64,000 nucleotides of DNA. It comes from Arachis hypogaea. Lineage: Eukaryota; Streptophyta; Magnoliopsida; Fabales; Fabaceae. Every line of letters begins with the position of its first letter. The first letter of the stretch is position 1. The notes under the pieces were generated by a model. The model did no database searches. It saw nothing but the letters and a program-made list of their open reading frames with translations, and was not told the origin of the DNA. Both the position numbers and the translations under genes were made by a program. The stretch is from assembly GCF_003086295.3 (NCBI RefSeq), contig NC_092051.1:69627772-69691771 (forward strand), written 5' to 3'. Below, piece after piece: positions 45,839 through 56,370 of the stretch.

Positions 45839-46994
45839 TCAATCCAGGCTTGGACTCTTGTTTGGTAAGTAATATTTGAGAGTTGCATGGTCAGTAAACA
45901 CAATGACTTTAGAACCAATAAGATATGATATAAACTTATCAAATGCAAAGACTATGGCAAGAAGTTCCTTCTCTGTAGTAGTGTAATTCCTTTGATTCTC
46001 ATTAAGAACTTTGCTAGCATAATAAATAACATGCACCAACTTATCTCTCCTCTGTCCTAAAACAGCACCAACAACAAAGTCCGATGCATCACACATCAAC
46101 TCAAAAGGTAGATCCCAGCAAGGTGGTGCTATGATAGGTGCAGAGGAAAGTCTGTTTTTAAGCTCATCAAAGGCTAGCATGCATTCTCTATCAAAGATAA
46201 AAGGTACATTATAGACAAGAAAATCACTTAAAGGTTTAGCAATCTTTGAAAAATCTCTAATGAACCTTCTATAAAACCCAGCATGTCCTAGGAAATTTCT
46301 AATTGCTTGGACATTGCATGGTGGGGGCAATTTTTCAATCACTTTCATCTTGGCCTTGTCCACCTCTATGCCTCTTTTTGAGATCTTGTGACCAAGAACT
46401 ACTCCCTCCGTAACCATAAAGTGGCACTTCTCCCAATTTAAAACGAGGTTGGTTTCTTGGCATCTCTTTAGCACCAAGGCTAAGTGGTGTAAGCAATTAG
46501 AATATGAATCACCAAATACAAAGAAGTCATCCATAAACACTTCAATAAATCTTTCAATCATGTCTGAAAATATAGAGAGCATGCACCTTTGGAATGTTGC
46601 AGGTGCATTGCACAATCCAAAGGGCATTTTCCTATAAGCAAAGACACCATAGGGACAAGTAAATGAGGTCTTTTCTTGGTCCTTGGGGTCTATAACTATT
46701 TGGTTGTAGCCAGAATAACCGTCCAAGAAGCAATAATATTCATGTCCCACAAGTCTTTCTAGCATCTGATCCATGAAAGGTAGGGGGAAGTGATCCTTCC
46801 TGGTAGCCTCATTAAGCTTCCTATAATCTATGCACATGCGCCAGCCAGTCACTGTTCTTGTTGGTATCAATTTATTCTTCTCATTTGGGACAACAGTGAT
46901 CCCTCCTTTCTTGCGGACTTCTTGCACTGGGCTTACCCAAGGGCTGTCTGAGATTGGGTAAATCACCCCTGCTTGCCACAACTTCAACACCTCT
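45839..46994 (-). CDS. pol: RT and RNase H of element G
   Basis: 383 open codons with full RT motifs ([21 protein letters not shown] block, [28 protein letters not shown], catalytic FMDDFFVFG) and RNase H ([40 protein letters not shown]). It shares its frame with gag at 49864, so gag-pol was one polyprotein. A TAG replaces Gln at 46995-46997. A one-base frameshift near 45870 ends the frame at 45839. This is the best preserved RT in the window. Confidence 0.9.
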
Positions 46995-48194
46995 TTCTAG
47001 ACTACTTCATTCATTGTTGGGTTTAGCCTTCTTTGTTGCTGCCTTGAGGGCATGGCATCTTCCTCAAGGAGAATTTTGTGCATGCACATTGAAGGACTAA
47101 TCCCTTTTAGATCCGCAAGTGTCCATCCTATAGCATCCTTGTGTTGCTTCAACACATGGATAAGTTCCTCTTCTTGTCCCTCACTCAAGCTTGAATTGAT
47201 GATTACTGGGTATGTGTTGTTGTCACCCAAGTAAGCATACTTCAAGCTAGGAGGTAAGGCTTTCAACTCTAGTTTTGGTGCTTCCACTTTCTTATTGCTT
47301 GTGTGGTTCAACATGATTGAATCTTCCATGGTTTCTTGTGGTACTTCTCCACCTGATGCTTGATGCTCTAGCTCCATGGCTTCCTCACATTGTTCTTCTT
47401 CCAAAACTCCTTGAAATATCTTTTCCATTGTGTCCACCATCATGCATTCACCTATGGATTCCTTGGGATAACTCATGGCTTTGAAGATATTGAAAACCAT
47501 CTTCTCTTCATGCAATCTCAAGACTTACTCTCCTTTTTGAACATCAATTATAGCTCCGGCAGTAGCTAGGAATGGCCTTCCTAGGATGATAGATGTGTTA
47601 GCCTCTTCCTCCATATCCAGCACAACAAAATCAGCTGGAAAGATGAACTCTCCTACTTTTACTAACAAATCTTCCACTACCCCATGAGGAAACTTGAATG
47701 TTCTATCAGCCAATTGAAGTGCCAGTCTTGTTGGTTTGGCCTCTTCAATCCTCATTCTTTTCATCATGGCCAAGGACATGAGGTTGATGCTAGCTCCCAG
47801 ATCACACAATGCTTTCTCAATGTTGATATCCCCTATGATGCAGGAGATTTGAAAGTTCCCAGAATCTTTCATCTTTTGGGGAAGCTTCTTTTGTATGATG
47901 GTACTACATTCCTCTATTAGCACTATGGTTTCCTTCTCTCCCCAGTTTCTTTTCCTTGTCATGAGCTCCTTTAAAAACTTGGCATAGAGTGGTATTTGCT
48001 CCAATACCTCAGCAAAAGGTATGTTGATTTGGAACTTCTTAAAGATTTCCAGGAATCTAGAAAATTGGCTGTCCTTCCCATCCTTCCTCAGCCTTTGTGG
48101 ATAGGGTGTCTTTGGCACATAAGGCTTTAGGACTTGCTTTGGTGGGGATGGTGCAGGAGACTCTTCTTCATTCTTGGTTTCAGGGTCATTTGTA
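46995..48194 (-). pseudogene. pol: Protease and RT linker of element G
   Basis: Frame of gag-pol continues: PYPQRLRKDGKDSQFSRFLEIF, protease active site LCDLGASINLMSLAMMK intact, [19 protein letters not shown], then a stop at 47523-47525. Next is a linker to ISPSMCMHKILLEEDA and a stop at 46995-46997. The protease should cut the gag-pol precursor. Confidence 0.88.
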
Positions 48195-49864
48195 GCTTAT
48201 TCTCCTTGGTTGCTTTGACTTGGGAGTGATTCCTCCACAACTTTTCTATTTCTTAGTGTGATGGCCTTACATTTCCCTCTTAGGTTGGCCATGGTATCAC
48301 TAGGGAATGTATGTGTAGGTATTGGTATTTGTTTATATAGGCTCCCTAGTTGTGCTTCCAGTTTTGAAATAGCTTCCCCCTGGTTCCTTATGTTGGATCT
48401 GAACTCCTCTTGGTTTGCATCTATCTTCCTGTTAGCCTGCATTTGTTTTTCCAAAATAGTGGAAACGGTCCCTGTCAGTTGTGCTATCAGTTGTGCTATG
48501 GCAGCCTCTAATTTTGTAAAGTTGCTATTGATATCACATGGTTGCATGGTTGAGGACCATGTATCTTGATGGTAGTTGTTGTGTGGTTTTTGGATGGAGT
48601 GGTATGATGTATTTTGTGAGTTGTGGTAGGGTGTATTTTGTGAGTTGTGATAGGGTCTGTTGTTGCCTGATTGGTGATTGGGGTTATGGTTGTTGTATTG
48701 GTTAGATTGGTATAGTTTGTGATCTTGGCTGTGATTTTGTTGGTTTTCCCACCCAAAATTTGGGTGGTTCTTCCAACCTGGGTTGTATGTCTTGGCATTG
48801 GGATCATATGATGGTCTAGAAGAATTGTTCACATAGTTAGCTTGCTCCCATTCACATTCAATTTTTGGTGTATCTCCTTCTAATGGCGAGGCTTGGGCTT
48901 GAACAACTGAAACTTGGTTCTTCTCCATCTTTTTGGTTAAAGCGGCCAGTTGTGCAGTGGTCACTTTGTTTTGGGCTAACAAAGCATCCATAGAATTGAG
49001 CTCCATCACTCCTCTCTTTTGAGTTCTATCTGAGGCATAGAAGTACTCATTTTTGGCCACAGTCTCTATGACATCTATGGCCTCTTCAATAGTCTTCTTC
49101 TTATTAAGTGAGCCCCCTGAAGAATGATATGTTGCCTGTTTTGACTCATATAATGGTCCCTCATAGAAGATGTGCAGTTGCACCCACTCATTGACCATAT
49201 CCGGAGGGTATTTCCTTGTCAAGTCTTTAAATCTTTCCCAGGCATCATAAAAGGTTTCACCATCTTACTGTCTGAAGGTTTGCACCTCAGCTCTCAATCT
49301 ATTGACTTTCTGTGGAGGGTAGAATCTTGCTAGAAACTTGTTCACAACATCATCCCAAGTTGTCAAGCTTTTCTTGGGAAATGCTTCCAACCATTTTGCT
49401 ACCTTGTCTCTGAGAGAAAAGGGGAACAAAAGTAGTTTGTAGGTGTCAGGGTGTACACTATTTGACTTTACAGTGTCACAAATCCTCAAGAATGTAGTCA
49501 GATGTTGGTTGGGATCCTCTTGGGCACTTTCTCCAAATGAGAAATTATTCTGGACAAATGTGATGAGTTGAGGCTTCAACTCAAAGTTGTTAGTATGAAT
49601 TGTTGGCTTTAGAATGCTACTACCATAGTTTTCTGGATTTGGGTTGTTGTAAGAGCCTAGAACTCTCCTCTCTTGCCCAACATGATTGCTAGCATCCTCT
49701 CCAACATGGTTATGTGCCTCTTCCTCTATAGTAACCTCCAGATCTTCCTCCACTACTTCCTCTCCAACTATTCCTTTGCCTCTTGCTTCCCTCCTTAATC
49801 TAAGGAAGGTCCTCTCAGGTTCACTATCAAAAGAGCATGAAGTTTCTCCTCTTCTACCTGTCAT
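48195..49864 (-). CDS. gag: gag of element G, one internal stop
   Basis: ATG at 49864 (MTGRRGETSCSFDSEPERTF). Capsid block: NFELKPQLITFVQNNFSFGE, HLTTFLRICDT, LLLFPFSLRDKVAKWLEAF and LRAEVQTFRQ. TAA at 49263-49265 stands where related copies have Gln (CAA to TAA). The same frame then runs to TAA 48195-48197. The C-terminal half is Asn/Gln/His/Tyr-rich with repeated YHNSQNT units and no zinc knuckle. With the stop read through, the length (about 556 codons) is normal for this group. Confidence 0.88.
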
Positions 49865-50087
49865 ACATTCGACGAATAGCAAATAGAGGACAAGTGAAGG
49901 AATCACTCTTGTTAAAGCTGGTAGTTAGTTTAGTTGATGCAATTAATCAAATAGTTAATAGAGCAGTAAAAAAAATGGAAGTATAAACAATAAACAACTG
50001 AAATGATCAAATGAAAAAAATGAAAAAAATTAAAGAACTGAAATTAAAAGAATTAACAAGGTAATTAAAAGTGCTTAATCTAGCTAC
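49865..50087 (-). other. Leader of element G, primer site deleted
   Basis: AT-rich leader. Comparison with element C (51720-52049) shows about 75 bp missing here, including the last part of the LTR and the whole primer site. Confidence 0.65.
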
Positions 50088-50820
50088 CCATATAAAATAA
50101 TGAATCCGTTCTTTTGGTAAGCGCACCAAAAATATCGTCAAGTAATAACCCACTAGGAGTGGGGTCGAATCCACAGAGATTAGTAGATTTGAGCAATTTT
50201 AATCAATGGGTGAATTAGTCAAGCTGAGCAATATAGATTGTGATTGCAGAATTATAAATGAACAGAATTGTAAATGACTCAAAAGTAAAGAGAAGTAGTA
50301 AAGTGCAGGAAAGTAAATGGCAAGAATATAAAGTGCTGAAACATAAATGAGTGAATTATAAATGGGAATGGGGAATAACAGAATGTAAAGAAAGCTATAA
50401 AGAATATGGAAGATAAGAATAGGAGAAATTCATTATCAAGCAAATGTCATCTTCAATTATGCAACTCATTGACCTCTTGGTATTTATGATTGATTGAACC
50501 CAATCCCTTGGTGATTCAATCTCTCAAATCTTGATAATCAGCCAATTCCTTAGTCTAATTACTCATGAAGAGAGATATGCTTGGTCCCTGATTATACCAC
50601 ACATCCTCAAAGATCCAAATAGTGGGTGGATTATATGTCACCATATCCAATCACCAAAACCCAGATCTACCCAATTGTGAGAAGGGATTTCAAGCATGGT
50701 TTTATGTTTTCTTTTCCAAGGTTCCCATGAAACCCATTTTGTATTCAACCTCTTTTCCAAGATGGTTGAACACTAGCATTAAAATGAAATTCCTTCTAGC
50801 AAATCAAAGAGAAGATAAAG
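50088..50820 (-). repeat. 5' LTR of element G, truncated
   Basis: Matches 21350-22090 in the same orientation (CATATAAAATAATGAAT start). At 50820 it departs from that LTR and enters the inverted repeat. The U3 with promoter is lost. Confidence 0.78.
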
Positions 50821-50983
50821 AGCAAATCAAACGAAATTCCTAATTCTACCTTGGCTCTATCTACCTGATGACTTGCATCATTAAATCGTTGTAATTCATG
50901 AACTAAATGATAAATATTATGGTACATTGCTTTGAAATGGGTTTAGAGCCAAGGTAGAATTAGGAATTTCGTTTGAATTGCTC
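50820..50983. repeat. Inverted repeat at head-to-head LTR junction
   Basis: Arms 50820-50859 and 50944-50983 are 40 bp with one mismatch around an 84-bp spacer. Outside the arms the inverted similarity continues as opposite-facing LTRs (50088-50820 and 50984-51770) and gags, giving a palindrome of over 2 kb per arm. Confidence 0.85.
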
Positions 50984-51770
50984 TTCATCTTCTCTTTGAT
51001 TTGTTAGAAGGAATTTCGTTTTAATGACTAGTGTTCAATTATATTGGAAAAGAGATTGAATGAAAAATGGGTTTCATGGGAACCTTGGAAAAGGAAACAT
51101 GAAACCAAGCTAGAAATCCCTTCTCACACTTGAGTAGGATCTGGGTTTTGGTGTTTGGATATGGTGACATATAATCCTCCCTCTACTTGGACCTATGATG
51201 ATGTGTGGTATAATCAGGGACCAAGCATATCTCTCTTCATGAGCAATTAGACCAAGGAATTGGCTATTGATCAAGATCTGAGAGATTGAGTCACCAAGGG
51301 ATTGGGGCTCAATCAATCATGATTGCCAAGAGGTCAATGAGTTGCATGATTGAAGTAGATATGAGCTGAATTTAATCCAAAGAAACAACATCTCCTGATC
51401 TCAATGAATTCCCCTATTCTTATCTTCCACATTCTTTATAGTTTTCTTTACATTCTGCAAATCCCCATTCCCATTCACAATTAAGTCATTTATGTTTCTG
51501 CACTTTACATTATTGCCATTTCTTTTTCTGCACTTTACTGCTTTCATTTACTTTTGAGCCATTTATGTTTCTGCCCATTTATAATTCTGCAATCACAATC
51601 AATTCTATTTAGCCTGACTAATTCACCAATTGATTAAAATTGCTCAAATCTACCAATCTCTGTGGATACGATCCCACTCCACTGTGGGTTATTACTTGAC
51701 GATAATTTTGGGGCGCTTGCCAAAAGAACGGATTCATCAATTTTTGTATGGAGGTGAATTTGACTCATCA
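50984..51770 (+). repeat. 5' LTR of element C, truncated
   Basis: Plus-strand counterpart of the G LTR (ends GACTCATCA at 51770), lacking U3. The sequence ACCAATCTCTGTGGATACGATCCC near 51650 is the U5 block found in the other copies. Confidence 0.78.
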
Positions 51771-51777
51771 AGTTTTA

Positions 51778-51794
51778 TAGCGCTGTTGCCAGGG
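51778..51794 (+). other. Decayed primer binding site of element C
   Basis: TAGCGCTGTTGCCAGGG differs from the tRNA-Asp complement at three positions, all G-to-A or C-to-T transitions. Confidence 0.75.
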
Positions 51795-52049
51795 ATTGGT
51801 TTGAATTTGACAATGATTAAATTGATTGGAGAGCTAGATTAAACAATTTAATTACCTTATTATTTTCCTTTTAGTTCTTTAATTTTTCTTTCCATTCTGT
51901 TTTCTTTTTTTTACTTTGATCATCTTAGTTATTCATTGTTCATATTTTCATTCTTCTAACTATTTGATTAATTGCATCAACCAAGCTAACCATTAATCTT
52001 AACAAGAGTGATTCCTTCACTTGCTCTCTGCTTGCTGTTTGTTGAATGT

Positions 52050-53043
52050 ATGACAGGTAGAAGGGGAGAGACTTCATCCTCCTTCGATAGTGAACCTGAG
52101 AGGACCTTTCTTAGATTAAGGAGGGAAGCAAGAGGCAAAGGCATAGTTGCAGAGGAAGTAGTAGAGGAAGATCTAGAAGCTACTATGGAGGAAGAAGTAC
52201 ATAACAATATTGGAGAGGATGCTGGCAATCATGTTGGGCAAGAGAGGAGAGTCTTAGACTCCTACATCAACCCAAATCCAGGAAACTGTGGCAGCAGCAT
52301 TCTCAAACCAACAATCCATGCTATGAACTTTGAGTTGAAAGCTCAACTCATCACACTTGTCCAGAATAATTGTTCATATGGAGGAGCTGCCCAAGAGGAC
52401 CCAAACCAATATCTCACTACATTCTTGAGGATTTGTGACACTGTGAAGTCGAATGGTGTACACCTTGACACCTATAAGCTACTTTTGTTCCCTTTCTCAC
52501 TTAGAGATAAGGCAGCAAAGTGGTCGGAAGCATTTCCTAAGGAGAGCCTAACCACGTGGGATGATGTTGTGAACAAGTTCCTAGTAAGATTCTACCCTCC
52601 ACAGAGAGTCAACAGACTAAGAGCTAAGGTGCAGACTTTCAGACAGCAAGATGGTGAAACACTTTATGAGGCCTGGGAGAGGTTCAAAGATTTGATAAGG
52701 AAATGCCCACTAGATATGTTCAATGAGTGGGTACAACTACACATCTTCTATGAAGGGTTATCCTATGAGTCAAAGCAAGCAGTGAATCATTCTTTAGGAG
52801 GCTCACACAATAAGAAGAAAACCATTGAAGAAGCCATAGATGTCATAGAGACTGTGGCTGAGAATGAATATTTCTATGCTTCAGATAGAACTCAGAAGAG
52901 AGGAGTAATGGAGCTCAATTCCATGGATGCCTTGTTACCCCAAAACAAAGTGATCACTGTGCAACTAGCAGACTTAACCAAGAAGATGGAGCCGAATCAA
53001 GTCTCAGCCATTCAAGCCCAAGCCCCTCAACAAGAAGGAGATG
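52050..53043 (+). CDS. gag: gag of element C, cut by FIDEL insertion
   Basis: ATG 52050 (MTGRRGETSSSFDSEPERTF). Open without stops through the capsid block (HAMNFELKAQLITLVQNNCS; YLTTFLRICDT; LLLFPFSLRDKAAKW; VQTFRQQDGETLYEAWERFK) and the following helical region (KKTIEEAIDVIETVAENEYF). It stops at QQEGD, where the FIDEL LTR begins; related gags continue for about 200 residues. No protease or pol of C follows. Closest in sequence to the G gag in the opposite orientation. Confidence 0.88.
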
Positions 53044-53365
53044 TGATGAGCGGATAATTTATACGCTTTTTGGCATTATTTTTAGTATGTTTTTAGTAGA
53101 ATCTAGTTACTTTTAGGGATGTTTTCATTAGTTTTTATGTTAAATTCACATTTCTGGACTTTATTATGAGTTTATGTGTTTTTCTGTGATTTCAGGTATT
53201 TTCTGGCTGAAATTGAGGGACTTGAGCAAAAATCAGATTCAGAGGTTGAAAAAGGACTGCTGATGCTGTTGGATTCTGACCTCCCTGCACTCAAAGCGGA
53301 TTTTCTGGAGCTACAGAACTCAAAATGGCGCGCTTCCAATTGTGTTGGAAAGTAGACATCCAGGC

Positions 53366-54242
53366 TTACAGCACAGTGCATATGTCTTTTGAAGTTGTTG
53401 TTTAAGAATGTTAAATATGTTGGCTCTTGAAAGAATGTTGATAAGGAGACATGTTATTTGATAATCTGAAAAATTATAAAAATGATTCTTGAAGCAAGAA
53501 AAAGCAGCAAAGAACAAAGCTTGCAGAAAAAAAAAGGGCAAAAAAAAAATTAGAAAAAGAAAAAGCAAGCAGAAAAAGCCAAAAGCTCTTAAAACCAAGA
53601 GACAAGAGCAAAAAGCCAGTAACCCTTAAAACCAAAAGGCAAGGGCAATAAAAAGGATCCCAAGGCTTTGAGCATCAGTGGATAGGAGGGCCTAAAGGAA
53701 TAAAATCCTGGCCTAAGCGGCTAAACCAAGTTGTCCCTAACCATGTGCTTGTGGCGTGAAGGTGTCAAGTGAAAACTTGAGACTGAGCGGTTAAAGTCAA
53801 GGTCCAAAGCAAAAGAAGAGTGTGCTTAAGAATCCTGGACACCTCTAATTGGGGACTTTAGCAAAGCTGAGTCACAATCTGAAAAGGTTCAGCCAGTTAT
53901 GTGTCTGTGGCATTTATGTATCCGGTAGTAATACTGAAAAACAAAGTGATGAGGGCCACGGCCAAGACTCATAAAATAACTGTGTTCAAGAATCATCATA
54001 CTGAACTAGGAGAATCAATAACACTATCTGAACTCTGAGTTCCTATAGATGCCAATCATTCTGAAACTCAATGGATAAAGTGAGATGCCAAAACTATTCA
54101 AGAGGCAAAAAGCTACAAGTCCTGCTCATCTGATTGGAGCTATGTTTCATTGATAGTTTGGAATTTATAGTATATTCTCTTCTTTTTATCCTATTTGATT
54201 TTCGGTTGCTTGGGGACAAGCAACAATTTAAGTTTGGTGTTG
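53366..54242 (+). other. 3' internal region of FIDEL remnant with PPT and hairpin
   Basis: Non-coding. It contains related blocks with AGCGGCTAAA and AGCGGTTAAAGTC (53718, 53788). It ends in the hairpin GTTGCTTG-GGGA-CAAGCAAC (54205-54224, 8-bp stem) and the polypurine-type tract AATTTAAGTTTGGTGTTG before the LTR at 54243. Confidence 0.75.
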
Positions 54243-54865
54243 TGATGAGCGGATAATTTATACACTTTTTAGCATTGTTTTTAGTATGTTTTTAGTAGAA
54301 TCTAGTTACTTTTAGGGATGTTTTCATTAGTTTTTATGTTAAATTCACATTTCTGGACTTTACTAGGAGTTTGTATGTTTTTCTGTGATTTCAGGTATTT
54401 TCTGGTTGAAGAAGGACTGCTGATGCTGTTGGATTCTGACCTCCCTGCACTCAAAGCGAATTTTCTGAAGCTACAGAACTCAAAATGGCGCGCTTTCAAT
54501 TGCGTTGGAAAGTAGACATCCAGGGCTTTTCAGAAATATATAATAGTCCATACTTTGGCCGAGTTTAGATGATGTAAAAGGGCGTTGAACGCCAGTTCTA
54601 CGCTGCTGTCTGGAGTTAAACGCCAGAAACACGTCACAAGCCAGAGTTGAACGCCAGAAATATGTTACAAACTGGCGTTCAACTCCAAGATTGACCTCTA
54701 CACGTGTAACATTCAAGCTCAGCCCAAGCACATACCAAGTGGGCCCCGGAAGTGGATTTATGCATCAATTACTTACTTCTGTAAACCCTAGTAACTAGTT
54801 TATTATAAATAGGACTTTTTACTATTGTATTAGAGATCTTTAATCAGTTTTATGCTATCTTAGAC
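54243..54865 (+). repeat. FIDEL LTR, truncated
   Basis: The 66-nt module is at 54448-54513, GTTAAACGCCAG-type words at 54580-54685, and the TATA box TATAAATAG at 54804-54812. It is cut at about 54865, where it meets inverted FIDEL internal sequence. Confidence 0.85.
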
Positions 54866-55212
54866 TTTTTTCATTATTCTTTCAAGAGCCAACAAATTTA
54901 ACATTCATAAACAACAAATTCAAAAATATGCACTGTTCAAGCATTCTTTCAGAAAACAAAAAGTATTGCCACCACATAAAAATAATTAAACTATTTTAAA
55001 ATTCAAAATTCATGTACTTCTTGTTCTTTTGCAAATTAAAAACATTTTTCATTTAAGAAAGGTGATGGATTCATAGGACAATCATAACTTCAAGGCTTAG
55101 ACACTAAGACACTAATGATCATATAATAAAGACACAAACATAGATAGAACATAAAGCATAATTTTCGAAAAATAGAAAAATAAGAGCAAGGAGATTAAAG
55201 AACGGGTCCACC
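54866..55212 (-). other. 3' non-coding region of element F
   Basis: Inverse counterpart of 53381-53570 in the plus-strand remnant (CAAGAGCCAACAAATTTAAC and others). No gene. Confidence 0.65.
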
Positions 55213-56370
55213 TTAGTGATGGCAGCTAGTTCTTCCACTTGAAGATCCAATGGAACGCTTGAGCTCCTCTATGTCTCTTTCTTGCCTTTGTTGCTCCTCC
55301 CTCATGGCTCTTTGGTCTTCTCTAATTTCATGAAGGAGGATGGAATGCTCTTGGTGCTCCACCCTTAGTTGTCCCATGTTGGAACTTAATTCTCCTAGGG
55401 AGGTGTTAATTTGCTCCCAATAATTTTGTTGAGAAAAATGCATCCCTTGAAGTATCTCAGGGATTTCATGATGAGGAATTTCCCCATGCTCTTGTTGAGG
55501 TCCATGAGTGGGCTCTCTTGCTTGCTCCATCCTTTTCTTAGTGATGGGCTTGTCCTCTTCAATGAGGGTGTCTTCCTCTATTTCAATTCCAGCTGAATTG
55601 CAGAGGTGACAAATGAGATGAGGGAAGGCTAACCTTGCCAAAGTAGAGGACTTGTCCGCCACCTTGTAGAGTTCTAGGGATATAACCTCATGAACTTCTA
55701 CTTCCTCTCCATTCATGATGCTATGGATCATGATAGCCCGGTCTATAGTAACTTCAGACCGGTTGCTAGTAGGAATGATTGAGCGTTGGATGAATTCCAA
55801 CCATCCTTTAGCCACAGGTTTAAGGTCATGCCTTCTCAATTGAACCGGCTTGCCTTTGGAGTCTCTTTTCCACTGGGCTCCTTCCACACATATGCCCATG
55901 AGAACTTGGTCCAACCTTTGATCGAAGTTGACCCTTCTAGTGTAAGGGCGTGCATCTCCTTGCATCACTGGCAAGTTGAATGCCAACCTTATATTTTCCG
56001 GACTGAAATCTAAGTATTTCCCCCGAACCATTGTAAGCCAATTCCTTGGGTCCGGGTTCATACTTTGATCATGGTTTTTGGTGATCCATGCATTAGCATA
56101 GAACTCTTGAACCATTAAGATCCCGACTTGTTGAATGGGATTGGTGAGAATTTCCCAACCTCTTCTTCGAATCTCATGTCGGATCTCCGGATATTCACTC
56201 TTTTTGAGCTTGAAAGGAACCTCAGGGATCACCTTCTTCTTGGCCACAACTTTATAGGAGTAGTCTTGATGGACCTTTGAGATGAATCTCTCCATCTTCC
56301 ATGACTCAGAGGTGGAAGCTTTTGCCTTCCCTTTCCTCTTTCTAGAGGTTTCTCTGGCCTTAGGTGCCAT
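55213..56370 (-). CDS. Accessory ('envelope-position') ORF of element F, intact
   Basis: 385 codons from ATG 56370 (MAPKARETSRKRKGKAKAS) with no stop or frameshift. A basic N-terminus of about 20 residues resembles a nuclear localisation signal. Residues about 25-270 are the folded region with RRGWEILTNP, MVQEFYANAW, MVRGKYLDFSPENIRL, RRHDLKPVAKGWLEFIQRS and SNRSEVTIDRAIM, shared with the D ORF (27618). A Gln/Glu/His/Arg-rich coiled-coil-like C-terminus follows (QRAMREEQQRQERDIEELK). No signal peptide or membrane helix is visible, so a viral-type envelope role is not supported. It belongs to the 'putative plant transposon protein' type. It is the only full-length intact copy here, in an element that has lost its polymerase. 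Confidence 0.8.
   Translation of the reverse strand: MAPKARETSRKRKGKAKASTSESWKMERFISKVHQDYSYKVVAKKKVIPEVPFKLKKSEYPEIRHEIRRRGWEILTNPIQQVGILMVQEFYANAWITKNHDQSMNPDPRNWLTMVRGKYLDFSPENIRLAFNLPVMQGDARPYTRRVNFDQRLDQVLMGICVEGAQWKRDSKGKPVQLRRHDLKPVAKGWLEFIQRSIIPTSNRSEVTIDRAIMIHSIMNGEEVEVHEVISLELYKVADKSSTLARLAFPHLICHLCNSAGIEIEEDTLIEEDKPITKKRMEQAREPTHGPQQEHGEIPHHEIPEILQGMHFSQQNYWEQINTSLGELSSNMGQLRVEHQEHSILLHEIREDQRAMREEQQRQERDIEELKRSIGSSSGRTSCHH

Larger units (their letters stand above)
21330..50820 (-). mobile_element. Element G: Ty3/gypsy element, host of nested D and E
   Basis: Order on the minus strand: 5' LTR remnant (50088-50820), gag (49864 downward), protease, RT, RNase H, integrase (to 44767), [E inserted], integrase C-terminus (36309-35995), accessory ORF remnant (34984-34627), 3' LTR (about 34400 to 33961, [D inserted], 22724-21330). 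The 3' LTR ends against B pol at 21330. The outer edge of the 5' LTR is lost at the inverted junction 50820, so no TSD can be read. Confidence 0.8.
53044..54865 (+). mobile_element. FIDEL remnant (plus strand), deleted
   Basis: LTR fragment 53044-53365 (start TGATGAGCGGATAATTTA) joined directly to 3' internal sequence 53366-54242, then a second LTR 54243-54865 truncated in its transcribed part. Gag and pol are gone. It sits inside C gag; left flank AGATG. Confidence 0.85.

Noticed and set aside
55213..56370. True viral envelope protein
   Set aside because: No signal peptide, transmembrane helix or glycoprotein features; only its position resembles env.
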